Below are positions 1-6,079 of a DNA stretch of 6,911 bases, in pieces. The notes under the pieces are model-generated. The model saw nothing but the letters and a program-made list of their open reading frames with translations, searched no databases and was not told the origin of the DNA. The number at the start of each line of letters is the position of its first letter. Position 1 is the first letter of the stretch. The translations under genes and the position numbers were made by a program. Location of the stretch: the NCBI GenBank assembly GCA_017880945.1, contig JADGRM010000120.1, positions 1 through 6,911 of the forward strand. Reading direction: 5' to 3'. The DNA is from Gallionella sp. GTDB lineage: Bacteria > Pseudomonadota > Gammaproteobacteria > Burkholderiales > Gallionellaceae.

Positions 1-2518
1 TAGCCGGAATATTCGGGTCGCTTGCCGAATAAGATCGCGGCGAGTGCGTCCAGTAGTGGCGATGAGTCTTGCGGTAACGTTCCACCTGCAAACCCTGTGC
101 GTCCATCTCGACCAGGATCGCGCCGTCCTCGTCCGAGCGCAGCAGTTCCGCGCCGCTGTGTGCGTAGCGTTGCACGACTTCCTGTTTCGGATGGCCGAAG
201 CGGTTGAGATAGCCCACCGTGAACACGGCATACTTTGGGTGTACCGCAGAAATGAATGCATCGGTGGATGAGGTCTTGCTGCCGTGGTGCGACACGACCA
301 GCAAGTTGGCGGGCAACTTGTCGGCATGTTCCTTGAGTAGTCGCTGTTCAGATTCCTTTTCGATATCCGCAGCCAGCAAAACATGCTCATTGCCGATGCT
401 GATGCGCAACACACAGCCCCGGTTATTTTTGCTGATCGTCTCTTTGCCGTAGCTGGCAGCATCGGGATGCAGCATCTCGAATTGCACACCGTCCCATTGC
501 CATGATTGCCCGTCGATACAGCGCTGTTTATCGGCTGTTTGTTGCAATATAACCGGCGACTTAGCCAGCGTTGTTTGCTGGCTTTGTCGAATGGCTAGTT
601 GTTCTATCAGCGCATGCCCGTCGGGCAGCGAAGACGATACCCAGGCTATGGGCATAGCTTGTATCACCGAAGCCGCGCCGCCGGTGTGATCGGTGTCGTC
701 GTGCGTGAGGATCAGGCCGTCCAGTTTGGCTACGCCCATCGCGCGTAGCGATGGGATCAGGATACGATTGCCGCTGTCTGCGCCATCGCTGAAATCCGGT
801 CCGGTATCGTAGAGCAGTGCGTGATGTTGGGTTTGAACTGAAACGGCCAAGCCCTGGCCGACGTCGAAAATGGTCATACGAACTGCGTCTTGCACGGGCG
901 GTTCCGGCGTATTCAGGAACATCGGCAACAATAATAAAACCCCCAGCCAGCGTGCCGGGAAACCGCGTGGCAACAGGATCACCAATACACCCAACATGCC
1001 TGCAACTATGCTCCATGCGGGCGGCGCGTGTTGTGTCCATACCGCTTGCGGCAGTTTGTTCAGCCATTCCAGCAAGGCCATCGTCCAGCCCATCACGCTG
1101 TGTGCCAACCACAGCGGAGCGTCCCAAGGCAGCACCGCGCCGAGCAGGGCGAGCGGCACGACGGCCAGGCTTACCAGCGGGATAGCGAAGGCGTTGGCGA
1201 TCGGCGACACCAGAGAGACTTGCTGGAACAGTGCAAGCAGCAACGGGATCAGGCCGATGGTCATCGCCCACTGCACGTCGGCGTATGCCATCAGCACCTG
1301 CAAGGGGTACGCCGAAGGGTGCACGACGGCTTCGCCGTCACCCTCTCGCTGGAAATGGCTGCGGTCGATGCGATATGCCGTGATATACAGGATGATCGCC
1401 ACCGCGCCGAACGACAGCCAGAAGCCGGGCGACAGCACTGCCCACGGGTCCGGTATCAGCACGCCGAGCAGCGCGAAGCTGAGTATTTGTCCGAGCGAGA
1501 AATTGCGGTTCAGCCAAAGGGCGAGTGCGACCGCGCCGACCATGTACACGGTGCGTTGCGCCGGCACCGCGAAACCGGACAGCAGCGCGTAAGCCAGTGC
1601 GATCAGGAGTGCGACCAGCGCGGCGGCCTTGCGCGCGGGTAACAACAAAGTAAGCCGCACGCTGCGCCGCCACAGCCAGTAGGTGATGGCGAATCCCAGG
1701 CTGGCGAGCATCGTGATGTGCAGGCCGGAGATGCTCATCAGGTGATTCACGCCGGTGCGCGTGAACACCTGCCATTGTGTTGCCGGGATGCTGCTCTGAT
1801 CGCCGATGACCAGCGCGCTCAGCACGCCTGCATAGGATGCGTTGCCCAGCGTGGCGTTGAACTTGTCGCGAACTGCTTCACGCCAGGTCTCGATACGGTA
1901 ATTGAAACCATCGGCCCGTGCAGACAGGAGCTTGTTATCCGCTTTGTTGTTCACATATCCCACTGCGCGCACATTGTTCTCCAGCGCCCACACTTCAAAA
2001 TCGAAGCCGTGCGGGTTGCTGCTGCCGTGCGGCTGCTTGAGGCGCAACGTGAGTTGCCAGCGTTCCCCGGCATGCAGCGCAAGCGGTGCAGTCTGCTTGT
2101 CATCATAGTTGCTGAGATAAATGTGCCTGGGCACACTGGCTTGTGGTACGAAAAACTTTTGTCCGGGCACCCGTGTGAGTGTCTTTTCGGCATCGAAACT
2201 GAAACGCTGGCCGTGTTCGTGATTGCGCGGCAACTCGGCGACCACGCCGATCACCTCGATGTCGCGCCGCTGCCATTCATCCGGCAGCGTAATGGCGAGG
2301 CGTTGTTGGGCTTGCCATGCGGCATGATAGAAACCCAGTCCGCAGGCGAAGGACGCGATCAACAATGCGCGAGCAACGCGCAGGATCAGCGGCTTGGCCG
2401 GGATCAGCAGCACAAGCGGAAAGGCAAGCAGCAACCATGCCCAGCCAAAGTCGGGTAGTGCGGCCTGCTGTTGCAGCAGCCACACGCCGAGGGTGAAGCA
2501 GGCGGTGAAGAGAACCAT
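1..2518 (-). CDS. comEC: ComEC/Rec2 family DNA internalization competence protein, 3' end cut by the window edge
   Basis: Inner-membrane channel protein that, in this family, carries single-stranded DNA into the cytoplasm during natural transformation. Reading the minus strand from the ATG at 2518 gives 839 uninterrupted codons and no stop before position 1, so only the last residues are missing. Visible parts: hydrophobic N-terminal helices (about residues 1-63); a DUF4131-like region with the typical NPHGFDFEVWAL...VRAVGYV pattern (about 165-190); the multi-helix competence domain with the signature SISGLH ending at H267; and a C-terminal metallo-beta-lactamase-like domain starting at FDVGQG (D552), with HDDTDH (H606, D608, D610, H611), SHHGS (743-747) and FGH (H776). 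The metal-binding motifs look intact, which suggests a functional nuclease-like domain. Start choice: an in-frame TAA lies 12 bases upstream (2528-2530), so 2518 is the first possible ATG, although its Shine-Dalgarno is weak. The length fits the family. Active competence in this organism is not shown. Confidence 0.95.
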   Translation of the reverse strand, partial: MVLFTACFTLGVWLLQQQAALPDFGWAWLLLAFPLVLLIPAKPLILRVARALLIASFACGLGFYHAAWQAQQRLAITLPDEWQRRDIEVIGVVAELPRNHEHGQRFSFDAEKTLTRVPGQKFFVPQASVPRHIYLSNYDDKQTAPLALHAGERWQLTLRLKQPHGSSNPHGFDFEVWALENNVRAVGYVNNKADNKLLSARADGFNYRIETWREAVRDKFNATLGNASYAGVLSALVIGDQSSIPATQWQVFTRTGVNHLMSISGLHITMLASLGFAITYWLWRRSVRLTLLLPARKAAALVALLIALAYALLSGFAVPAQRTVYMVGAVALALWLNRNFSLGQILSFALLGVLIPDPWAVLSPGFWLSFGAVAIILYITAYRIDRSHFQREGDGEAVVHPSAYPLQVLMAYADVQWAMTIGLIPLLLALFQQVSLVSPIANAFAIPLVSLAVVPLALLGAVLPWDAPLWLAHSVMGWTMALLEWLNKLPQAVWTQHAPPAWSIVAGMLGVLVILLPRGFPARWLGVLLLLPMFLNTPEPPVQDAVRMTIFDVGQGLAVSVQTQHHALLYDTGPDFSDGADSGNRILIPSLRAMGVAKLDGLILTHDDTDHTGGAASVIQAMPIAWVSSSLPDGHALIEQLAIRQSQQTTLAKSPVILQQTADKQRCIDGQSWQWDGVQFEMLHPDAASYGKETISKNNRGCVLRISIGNEHVLLAADIEKESEQRLLKEHADKLPANLLVVSHHGSKTSSTDAFISAVHPKYAVFTVGYLNRFGHPKQEVVQRYAHSGAELLRSDEDGAILVEMDAQGLQVERYRKTHRHYWTHSPRSYSASDPNIPA

Positions 2519-2553
2519 GTGTATAGATTAGCGCATAGGGATAGAATTGGGGT

Positions 2554-3096
2554 ATGCGAAATTTCTTCCACAAGTTTTTGCCGTCTCTCGAAACGGTGAA
2601 AAGCCAACGCTGGCTCAAGCCGTTCGGTAACTGGTTGCACCATCCCAATCTATGGCATTTGCATCGCCGCTCGGTCGCGGGTGGCGTGGCGATCGGATTG
2701 TTCTGTGGCTTGATACCGGGACCGTTGCAGATGATAGGCGCCGCACTGCTGGCCGTGTCGTTCCGCGCCAATCTTCCCGTGGCGCTGGTCACCACGCTGT
2801 ATACCAACCCGTTCACTATCGTGCCGCTGTATATGGTTGCCTATAAGCTTGGTGCATGGGTCAGCGGTGCGCACAGTGGCGTGGCGGTGATGCAACCGCC
2901 ATTTCCGGAATTGCATTGGAATAGCTTGATGTACGAAATGTGGGATTGGCTGGTGATGCTCGGCAAACCTGTTTTGATCGGGTTGCCATTGCTCGGGGTG
3001 AGCCTGGCTATCATCGGATATTTTGCGGTGCGCGTGGCGTGGCGCGCGACTGTTGTGCTCAGGTGGCGCGCGAGAAAGCGGCGCAGGACAGTTTGA
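2554..3096 (+). CDS. DUF2062 family integral membrane protein
   Basis: A 180-residue protein matching the DUF2062 family, common in proteobacteria and of no settled biochemical function. The amphipathic, basic N-terminus (FHKFLP...RWLKPFGNWLHHPNLWHLHRR) is followed by a hydrophobic stretch at residues 41-70 containing the family hallmark GLFCGLIPGPLQM. A second stretch at 75-100 carries the conserved TNPFTIVPLY segment. After a loop of about 35 residues there is a third membrane segment (about 137-160), then a very basic tail ending RWRARKRRR that should face the cytoplasm. It is divergent from comEC with 35 bp between the starts, so its promoter must overlap the comEC 5' end; none is convincing. 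The bases before the ATG (TTGGGGT) are only a poor ribosome site. In my knowledge of betaproteobacterial genomes these two families are often neighbours. The family call is firm, the function unknown. Confidence 0.92.
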   Translation: MRNFFHKFLPSLETVKSQRWLKPFGNWLHHPNLWHLHRRSVAGGVAIGLFCGLIPGPLQMIGAALLAVSFRANLPVALVTTLYTNPFTIVPLYMVAYKLGAWVSGAHSGVAVMQPPFPELHWNSLMYEMWDWLVMLGKPVLIGLPLLGVSLAIIGYFAVRVAWRATVVLRWRARKRRRTV

Positions 3097-3327
3097 TTTT
3101 AAAATGGCTGGTATATGCCAAAAACGGACGCTCGCGTTCCTGAAAGCCGCGGTTGATTTCAATGAGGCGCTTACTGACAAATACCAGCCGATTGCAGTCG
3201 GATGCAAAAATACAATAAAAACCTCCCCTGGCGATATGTGAGCACTTGGGCAGAAATAACTTTCTACAGTCAGGGTTGTTATGATTAGTCGGACCAAAGG
3301 TATGTTTACGAGTCAAAACATCTTTTC
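3097..3327. other. intergenic stretch with no convincing gene
   Basis: These 231 bases follow the DUF2062 stop. Short open frames exist on both strands, for example 45 codons from an ATG at 3104 on the plus strand, but none has a ribosome site or recognisable sequence. A weak dyad, CCGATTGCAGTCGG (3188-3201), can form five pairs including a G-U, and is followed by A-rich rather than T-rich DNA, so it is not a clear terminator. No tRNA or known riboswitch was seen. Confidence 0.5.
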
Positions 3328-3355
3328 TTGACAAGCAGTAAGATCAGTGTATTAT
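3328..3355 (+). promoter_or_regulatory. sigma70-type promoter
   Basis: A perfect -35 box TTGACA (3328-3333) is separated by 16 bp from a -10-like TATTAT (3350-3355), which matches TATAAT at five of six positions. Flanking DNA is AT-rich. Transcription would begin near 3361-3363. It is by far the best promoter match I saw in the window. It would drive the short terminated RNA just downstream and, by readthrough, the 27-codon ORF and the 388-residue gene. The 16-bp spacer is one short of optimal. Confidence 0.65.
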
Positions 3356-3359
3356 TAAT

Positions 3360-3372
3360 TACTGTTACAGTA
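3360..3372. repeat. dyad TACTG-TTA-CAGTA over the predicted transcription start
   Basis: A perfect 5-bp inverted repeat with a 3-bp spacer, centred on 3366 and covering about -2 to +11 of the predicted transcript. Its position suits a repressor operator. The same bases can instead take part in an RNA hairpin, TACAG (3366-3370) with CTGTA (3378-3382). A dyad this short can occur by chance in AT-rich DNA. Confidence 0.35.
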
Positions 3373-3422
3373 GACTTCTGTATTCCTCCCTTGGCTTGCT
3401 TCCCCCAGCAAGCCTTTTTTTT
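3362..3422 (+). ncRNA. candidate small RNA or attenuated leader of about 60 nt with anti-Shine-Dalgarno-like motifs
   Basis: Seen directly: a good promoter and a strong intrinsic terminator stand about 60 bases apart, with no ORF of note between them. The predicted RNA has a small 5' hairpin (TACAG 3366-3370 with CTGTA 3378-3382, loop of 7), a single-stranded TTCCTCCCTT stretch (3383-3392), then the terminator hairpin, whose loop is TCCCCC (3401-3406). Known from other bacteria: small RNAs often expose C-rich single strands that bind Shine-Dalgarno regions of target mRNAs. Inferred: this could be a free regulatory RNA of that style, ending in a U8 tail suited to Hfq. The alternative is a transcription-attenuation leader for the downstream genes. 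Similarity to a named RNA family was not recognised, and the 5' end is uncertain by a few bases. Confidence 0.5.
3393..3422 (+). terminator. strong rho-independent terminator
   Basis: GGCTTGCT (3393-3400) pairs perfectly with AGCAAGCC (3407-3414), giving an 8-bp stem with a 6-base loop TCCCCC, followed directly by eight T residues (3415-3422). It works on the plus strand only, since the opposite strand lacks a T tract after the stem. It lies over 300 bp past the DUF2062 stop and just 38 bp past the predicted -10 box, so it more likely ends the short RNA than the DUF2062 mRNA. Confidence 0.9.
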
Positions 3423-3453
3423 ACCCAGGGAAACGCGTTATCCAGGGAAACGC
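3421..3453. repeat. two tandem copies of TTAYCCAGGGAAACGC, period 17 bp
   Basis: Copy 1 (3421-3436) and copy 2 (3438-3453) are identical at 15 of 16 positions, differing only by C/T at the fourth base. The junction makes the palindrome AACGCGTT (3432-3439). The first three bases of copy 1 overlap the end of the terminator T tract. A degenerate third start, TTATCGAGAACC, may lie at 3458-3469. The period is not a whole number of helical turns, which is unusual for a side-by-side DNA operator. The repeat could be a protein site on DNA, an RNA element in a readthrough leader, or a local duplication. Confidence 0.75.
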
Positions 3454-3474
3454 AGATTTATCGAGAACCAAAAA

Positions 3475-3495
3475 TACTCGTCCTGTAGACGAGTA
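3475..3495 (+). promoter_or_regulatory. perfect 8-bp hairpin or operator in the leader
   Basis: TACTCGTC (3475-3482) and GACGAGTA (3488-3495) are exact inverted complements around a 5-base CTGTA loop. No T tract follows, so it is not an intrinsic terminator. It sits 36 bp before the 27-codon ORF. It may be an mRNA-stabilising or regulatory hairpin, or a DNA dyad for a dimeric regulator. The inverted repeat is certain; its role is not known. Confidence 0.6.
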
Positions 3496-3531
3496 ATACA
3501 TGACTGCCTTTGCTTGTCGGAGTAACTGCTC

Positions 3532-3615
3532 ATGGCTCATGCAGGTAAACTTGCCGACATTGCGGATACACTAAAACGTTATCCGAACTACCTATACACA
3601 GTTGAGGGACGATAG
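3532..3615 (+). CDS. putative 27-residue small protein or leader peptide, coupled to the next gene
   Basis: ATG at 3532 is preceded by GGAG (3519-3522) with a 9-base spacer, a good ribosome site. The frame runs 27 codons to TAG at 3613-3615. That stop is one base before the ATG of the 388-residue gene, and the last codons contain that gene's Shine-Dalgarno, so translation is likely coupled. The peptide starts with a possible amphipathic helix (GKLADIADTLKR, residues 5-16), then P18, and ends YPNYLYTVEGR with three tyrosines (Y17, Y20, Y22). It has no cysteine, no signal peptide and no membrane segment. It may be a real small protein, a modified-peptide precursor, or only a device for translational coupling. 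It matches no precursor family I know, and the tyrosine-glutamate order does not fit PqqA. Initiation signals are good, but coding is unproven at this length. Confidence 0.5.
   Translation: MAHAGKLADIADTLKRYPNYLYTVEGR
3604..3609 (+). promoter_or_regulatory. Shine-Dalgarno that sets the start of the 388-residue gene
   Basis: GAGGGA lies 7 bases before ATG 3617 and favours that start over the in-frame TTG at 3602, which overlaps this site and has no ribosome site of its own. The motif is inside the last codons of the 27-codon ORF, so ribosomes translating that ORF would control access to it. Confidence 0.75.
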
Positions 3616-3616
3616 G

Positions 3617-4783
3617 ATGCAATCTGGCCCACGCGAAATTTTAACTCCTTTCAGGTCAATTCCTTTGGAAGTACCGGAGGGGATGAAGCACAATGAGTTT
3701 TTCAATAGCACCGAGAATCTTAACGATCTGGTGAACAATAATGGTTTGCTGATGAACTCGGAAAATCTGTTGTTGTATCGCAAGGCATTGGGACACAGCA
3801 CCGAGTTCGATTGTTCGATCATTTACAACACTTCCAAGACTATTCTCAACCCGCTGGGGAGACCGGTGCGGCGTACGCAAGTTGCAGACAATGTAAAGCA
3901 AGTGTGGAACAGGATGAACCAGATCATCATGGCTTATATGCTGGAGCAGTATCCTGATCCGGATGAGGCGTTGGTACTTGCGGGTGAAGCAAGTCTGGAT
4001 GCTACTTGGCCGCTGACTTCTCCCGGTGTGCCCAGCATCCGTATGTTGCATAACCACTTTATTGTTTTCCCCAAGGCAGATCTGCGAAATTCCAAGCTAG
4101 CCGATCCCAACAACCCGAACCTTACTGATGGCGGGCAGCACAGCCTGTTTCAGGCATACATGCGAGATGTCTATCGCGAGTTTTTCGGCAAGGCACTGAA
4201 TCTGGAAATTCTCAAGCCTGCGAGTGAGGCCGATGCCCGCATCGGACTTACCGGCTATCCGCAGGGATTACCCAGCTGGGAGATACAGGGAGGGGTGGAG
4301 GCTCTCAAAAATGTGCATTTCTGGAAAGAATACGATGAGGTGCTGAAAGGCTTCATCGATTTCTACCGCACTTTTTTCTCGCAGGTCTCTACGCACAACG
4401 CGCCTATGCTGCATGACATCTATTTCCCGGAAGAGGTGGAAAGCGTGTTGCTGTTTAACAATGATTTTATGAAAACAGCGAAGAAAGTGCGCGACCACTG
4501 TATTGTGGATGCCAAGTATGCCAATGCCATACGCTGGCAACCTGCATTCAAGCAGCTCATCTACCGCAACGATGCGGGCAAGCTGATCGTTACCATAAGC
4601 CAGAATTCCATCGGCAATGCGATCACCGAACTGCTCGGTGTCGTGGTGAACCGCACCCCGGATGCCGAGTTATATGCCAGGCATGAACCCGCGCTGATCA
4701 GGCGTTTGCTTGAGGTGCGTCGCCGTCTGATCGAAGCCGATCTCGGCGACGGGATAGCCACTGCCTACTGGCCGAAGGAATAA
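3617..4783 (+). CDS. uncharacterised 388-residue cytoplasmic protein
   Basis: I do not recognise this protein. It has no signal peptide or clear membrane segment, so a soluble cytoplasmic protein is likely. Its most enzyme-like stretch is PGVPSIRMLHNHFIVFPKADL, with H145-N146-H147 preceding a hydrophobic strand. This faintly recalls the His-x-His core of HIT/GalT/Ap4A-phosphorylase proteins (as in HKHLQ), but the third histidine of classic HIT enzymes is absent, so this is only a hint. The middle is rich in aromatic and acidic residues (NVHFWKEYDEVLKGFIDFYR), and the C-terminus is helical and charged (EPALIRRLLEVRRRLIEADLGD). Start: ATG 3617 has the better Shine-Dalgarno; TTG 3602 would add five residues. 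It looks AT-richer and less biased in codon use than comEC, by eye. It follows the 27-codon ORF after one base and converges on the peptidase gene. No function is assigned. Confidence 0.85.
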   Translation: MQSGPREILTPFRSIPLEVPEGMKHNEFFNSTENLNDLVNNNGLLMNSENLLLYRKALGHSTEFDCSIIYNTSKTILNPLGRPVRRTQVADNVKQVWNRMNQIIMAYMLEQYPDPDEALVLAGEASLDATWPLTSPGVPSIRMLHNHFIVFPKADLRNSKLADPNNPNLTDGGQHSLFQAYMRDVYREFFGKALNLEILKPASEADARIGLTGYPQGLPSWEIQGGVEALKNVHFWKEYDEVLKGFIDFYRTFFSQVSTHNAPMLHDIYFPEEVESVLLFNNDFMKTAKKVRDHCIVDAKYANAIRWQPAFKQLIYRNDAGKLIVTISQNSIGNAITELLGVVVNRTPDAELYARHEPALIRRLLEVRRRLIEADLGDGIATAYWPKE

Positions 4784-4856
4784 AACGGGACATTTTTTTT
4801 GCGTCGCCGGTTATATTTCAGAAGCAGAAAAACAATTTTAACCCGCTCCCATAATT
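4784..4856. other. convergent intergenic gap, no clear terminator
   Basis: This 73-bp AT-rich gap lies between two converging stops. It has a run of eight T (4793-4800) just after the plus-strand stop, but I found no convincing GC-rich hairpin before it, and none serving the minus-strand gene. Confidence 0.5.
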
Positions 4857-6035
4857 CTAATTTCCCAACTGGGTCGTGTGTGAATCAACCTGCCAAGCCC
4901 CGTCACGATAGATCACCTCGTTGTCCAGGGTGACAGATTTTGTAATGGCAAATACATCGACATGATGTTTTGCCGTAGTCTTCTTGATGTTTGGTTTGTT
5001 GTAGCTTCCGTGTTTGGCGCCCAGCGATAGATGCACACCGCACATGCGTTCAAACGTGCCGATATCGCTGACTATTCTGTCCTGTGTGAATGCCTTGTTC
5101 AGCCCTAAGCCCAGTTCGCGCAGCCAGATTTCGCCTTCGTCTGCGCGAATATTGGCGAGCACTCGGTCGAACTCGGGCGTGGAATCGATGACTTCGGTGA
5201 CGCGTCCTTTGCTGACAACCAGAGTGATAGGGTGGCCGGGTTTGTTGACCGTAAATGCAGTGTCGCCAAAAATGGAAATGCGCACACGGCCATTCACCGC
5301 CTCGAGATCTTTTGATTCCGTGAACACTTCGCCGATAGGGAATTGGCCACCGATATTGTGCATATTGTCGTAATCGCCAACATTGAGCTTGGCGGATTCG
5401 AGTCCCGATGCGAACACCAATTGTTCACCGTCGCTGTCGATGACACACTCTTGCGCGCCATCGATGCGCACTTTCAAGGCGTTGCCCACCCCGCGAAAAT
5501 AGGCCGGGTCATAAGCCAGCGAGTCGATATAGATCAGCGCCTCCGCACCCGGCATGCGCGATAAATGCGGATGTTCGATCACCTTGAGAAAGCGTTTGAA
5601 AAGTTCGACTCGTATGCGGAACGCGTCCAGACGAAAGCTGGTGGATTGAATCAACACCACCAGGTCGGCGGGCGCGAGTCTCTCAAACTCGGCGCGCACA
5701 GTCTCCGGCGCAATGCTATCAAAGTCGATGAATGTCGCGTCGGGGAGGCAGCGCCGGTAGGCCTCGGTGAGCGCAATCGCGAGATCGCATTGCGCATCCC
5801 AGACCACGATTGCGGATCGCGCGGGAAGGTGTTCGATGGCCAGCGTCAGAATGTCGCGCAGATTTCTTTCGGCAATATCGATTGCTGCATCGGGGATGGT
5901 GGCGCAAATGGAGTGGTGAGTCATGGTTATAGCAATACGATTGGAAATGAACGACACAGGATCAATTGCCGCCGACACGAAACCATCCGGTAATGCTGCT
6001 TCGTGTGTTGTGTTCGACGAAAGACTGCGTTGCAT
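4857..6035 (-). CDS. M29-like metallo-aminopeptidase family protein
   Basis: A 392-residue frame resembling the thermophilic aminopeptidase (AmpT/AmpS, MEROPS M29) superfamily, cytosolic enzymes that remove N-terminal residues with two metal ions. The C-terminal half carries candidate ligands in family order: E236 (IGEVFT), E307 (RELGLGLN), H335 (CGVHLSLG), Y345 nearby, and H358-x-D360 (KHHVDVF). It ends with the family-like segment TLDNEVIYRDGAWQVD. The N-terminal half (about 40-230) is diverged and may set specificity. Start is uncertain: ATG 6035 has a weak GGCAGAG 5 bases upstream, while an internal ATG at 5924 (MTHHSICATIP) would remove 37 residues of little structure but has no Shine-Dalgarno. 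The superfamily also includes the dioxygenase NicX, so peptidase activity is likely but not certain. The gene begins 44 bp after the kinase stop on the same strand and converges with the 388-residue gene. Confidence 0.8.
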   Translation of the reverse strand: MQRSLSSNTTHEAALPDGFVSAAIDPVSFISNRIAITMTHHSICATIPDAAIDIAERNLRDILTLAIEHLPARSAIVVWDAQCDLAIALTEAYRRCLPDATFIDFDSIAPETVRAEFERLAPADLVVLIQSTSFRLDAFRIRVELFKRFLKVIEHPHLSRMPGAEALIYIDSLAYDPAYFRGVGNALKVRIDGAQECVIDSDGEQLVFASGLESAKLNVGDYDNMHNIGGQFPIGEVFTESKDLEAVNGRVRISIFGDTAFTVNKPGHPITLVVSKGRVTEVIDSTPEFDRVLANIRADEGEIWLRELGLGLNKAFTQDRIVSDIGTFERMCGVHLSLGAKHGSYNKPNIKKTTAKHHVDVFAITKSVTLDNEVIYRDGAWQVDSHTTQLGN

Positions 6036-6079
6036 AAGCTCTGCCGGCTATTTCCGAGTTACACAAAACCTGGTTTCAC

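Noticed and set aside
561..1775. Open frames on the minus strand at 561-1271 and 1338-1775 and several on the plus strand across 22-2458
   Set aside because: They are out of frame with the continuous ComEC reading frame, are rich in Arg/Pro/Ala/His as expected of shadow frames in GC-rich coding DNA, and have no recognisable domain.
3059..3334. 91-codon minus-strand frame and 45-codon plus-strand frame in the gap after the DUF2062 gene
   Set aside because: Neither has a ribosome site or recognised homology. The minus frame runs into the 3' end of the DUF2062 gene. A decayed gene cannot be excluded but is not supported.
3421..3453. Tandem repeat as a CRISPR array or iteron origin
   Set aside because: Only two clear 16-bp copies with one base between them: no spacers, no cas genes, no replication initiator gene nearby.
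3328..3525. 65-codon open frame on the plus strand
   Set aside because: It would start at the TTG of the -35 box and read through the terminator and the repeats. It has no ribosome site and no family resemblance.
3500..3574. 24-codon frame from ATG 3500 overlapping the 27-codon ORF
   Set aside because: It has only a weak GACGAG upstream, which is part of the 3475-3495 hairpin. The 27-codon frame has the better ribosome site and the coupled stop.
3532..3615. 27-residue peptide as a PqqA-like cofactor precursor
   Set aside because: PqqA has a Glu-x-x-x-Tyr pair with Glu first. Here the only Glu follows the tyrosines, and no PQQ genes are in view.
3602..3616. TTG 3602 as the start of the 388-residue gene
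   Set aside because: The GAGGGA site lies immediately after it and fits ATG 3617. The five extra residues add nothing recognisable.
4781..4800. T8 run after the 388-residue gene as an intrinsic terminator
   Set aside because: The bases before it form no GC-rich stem of useful length.
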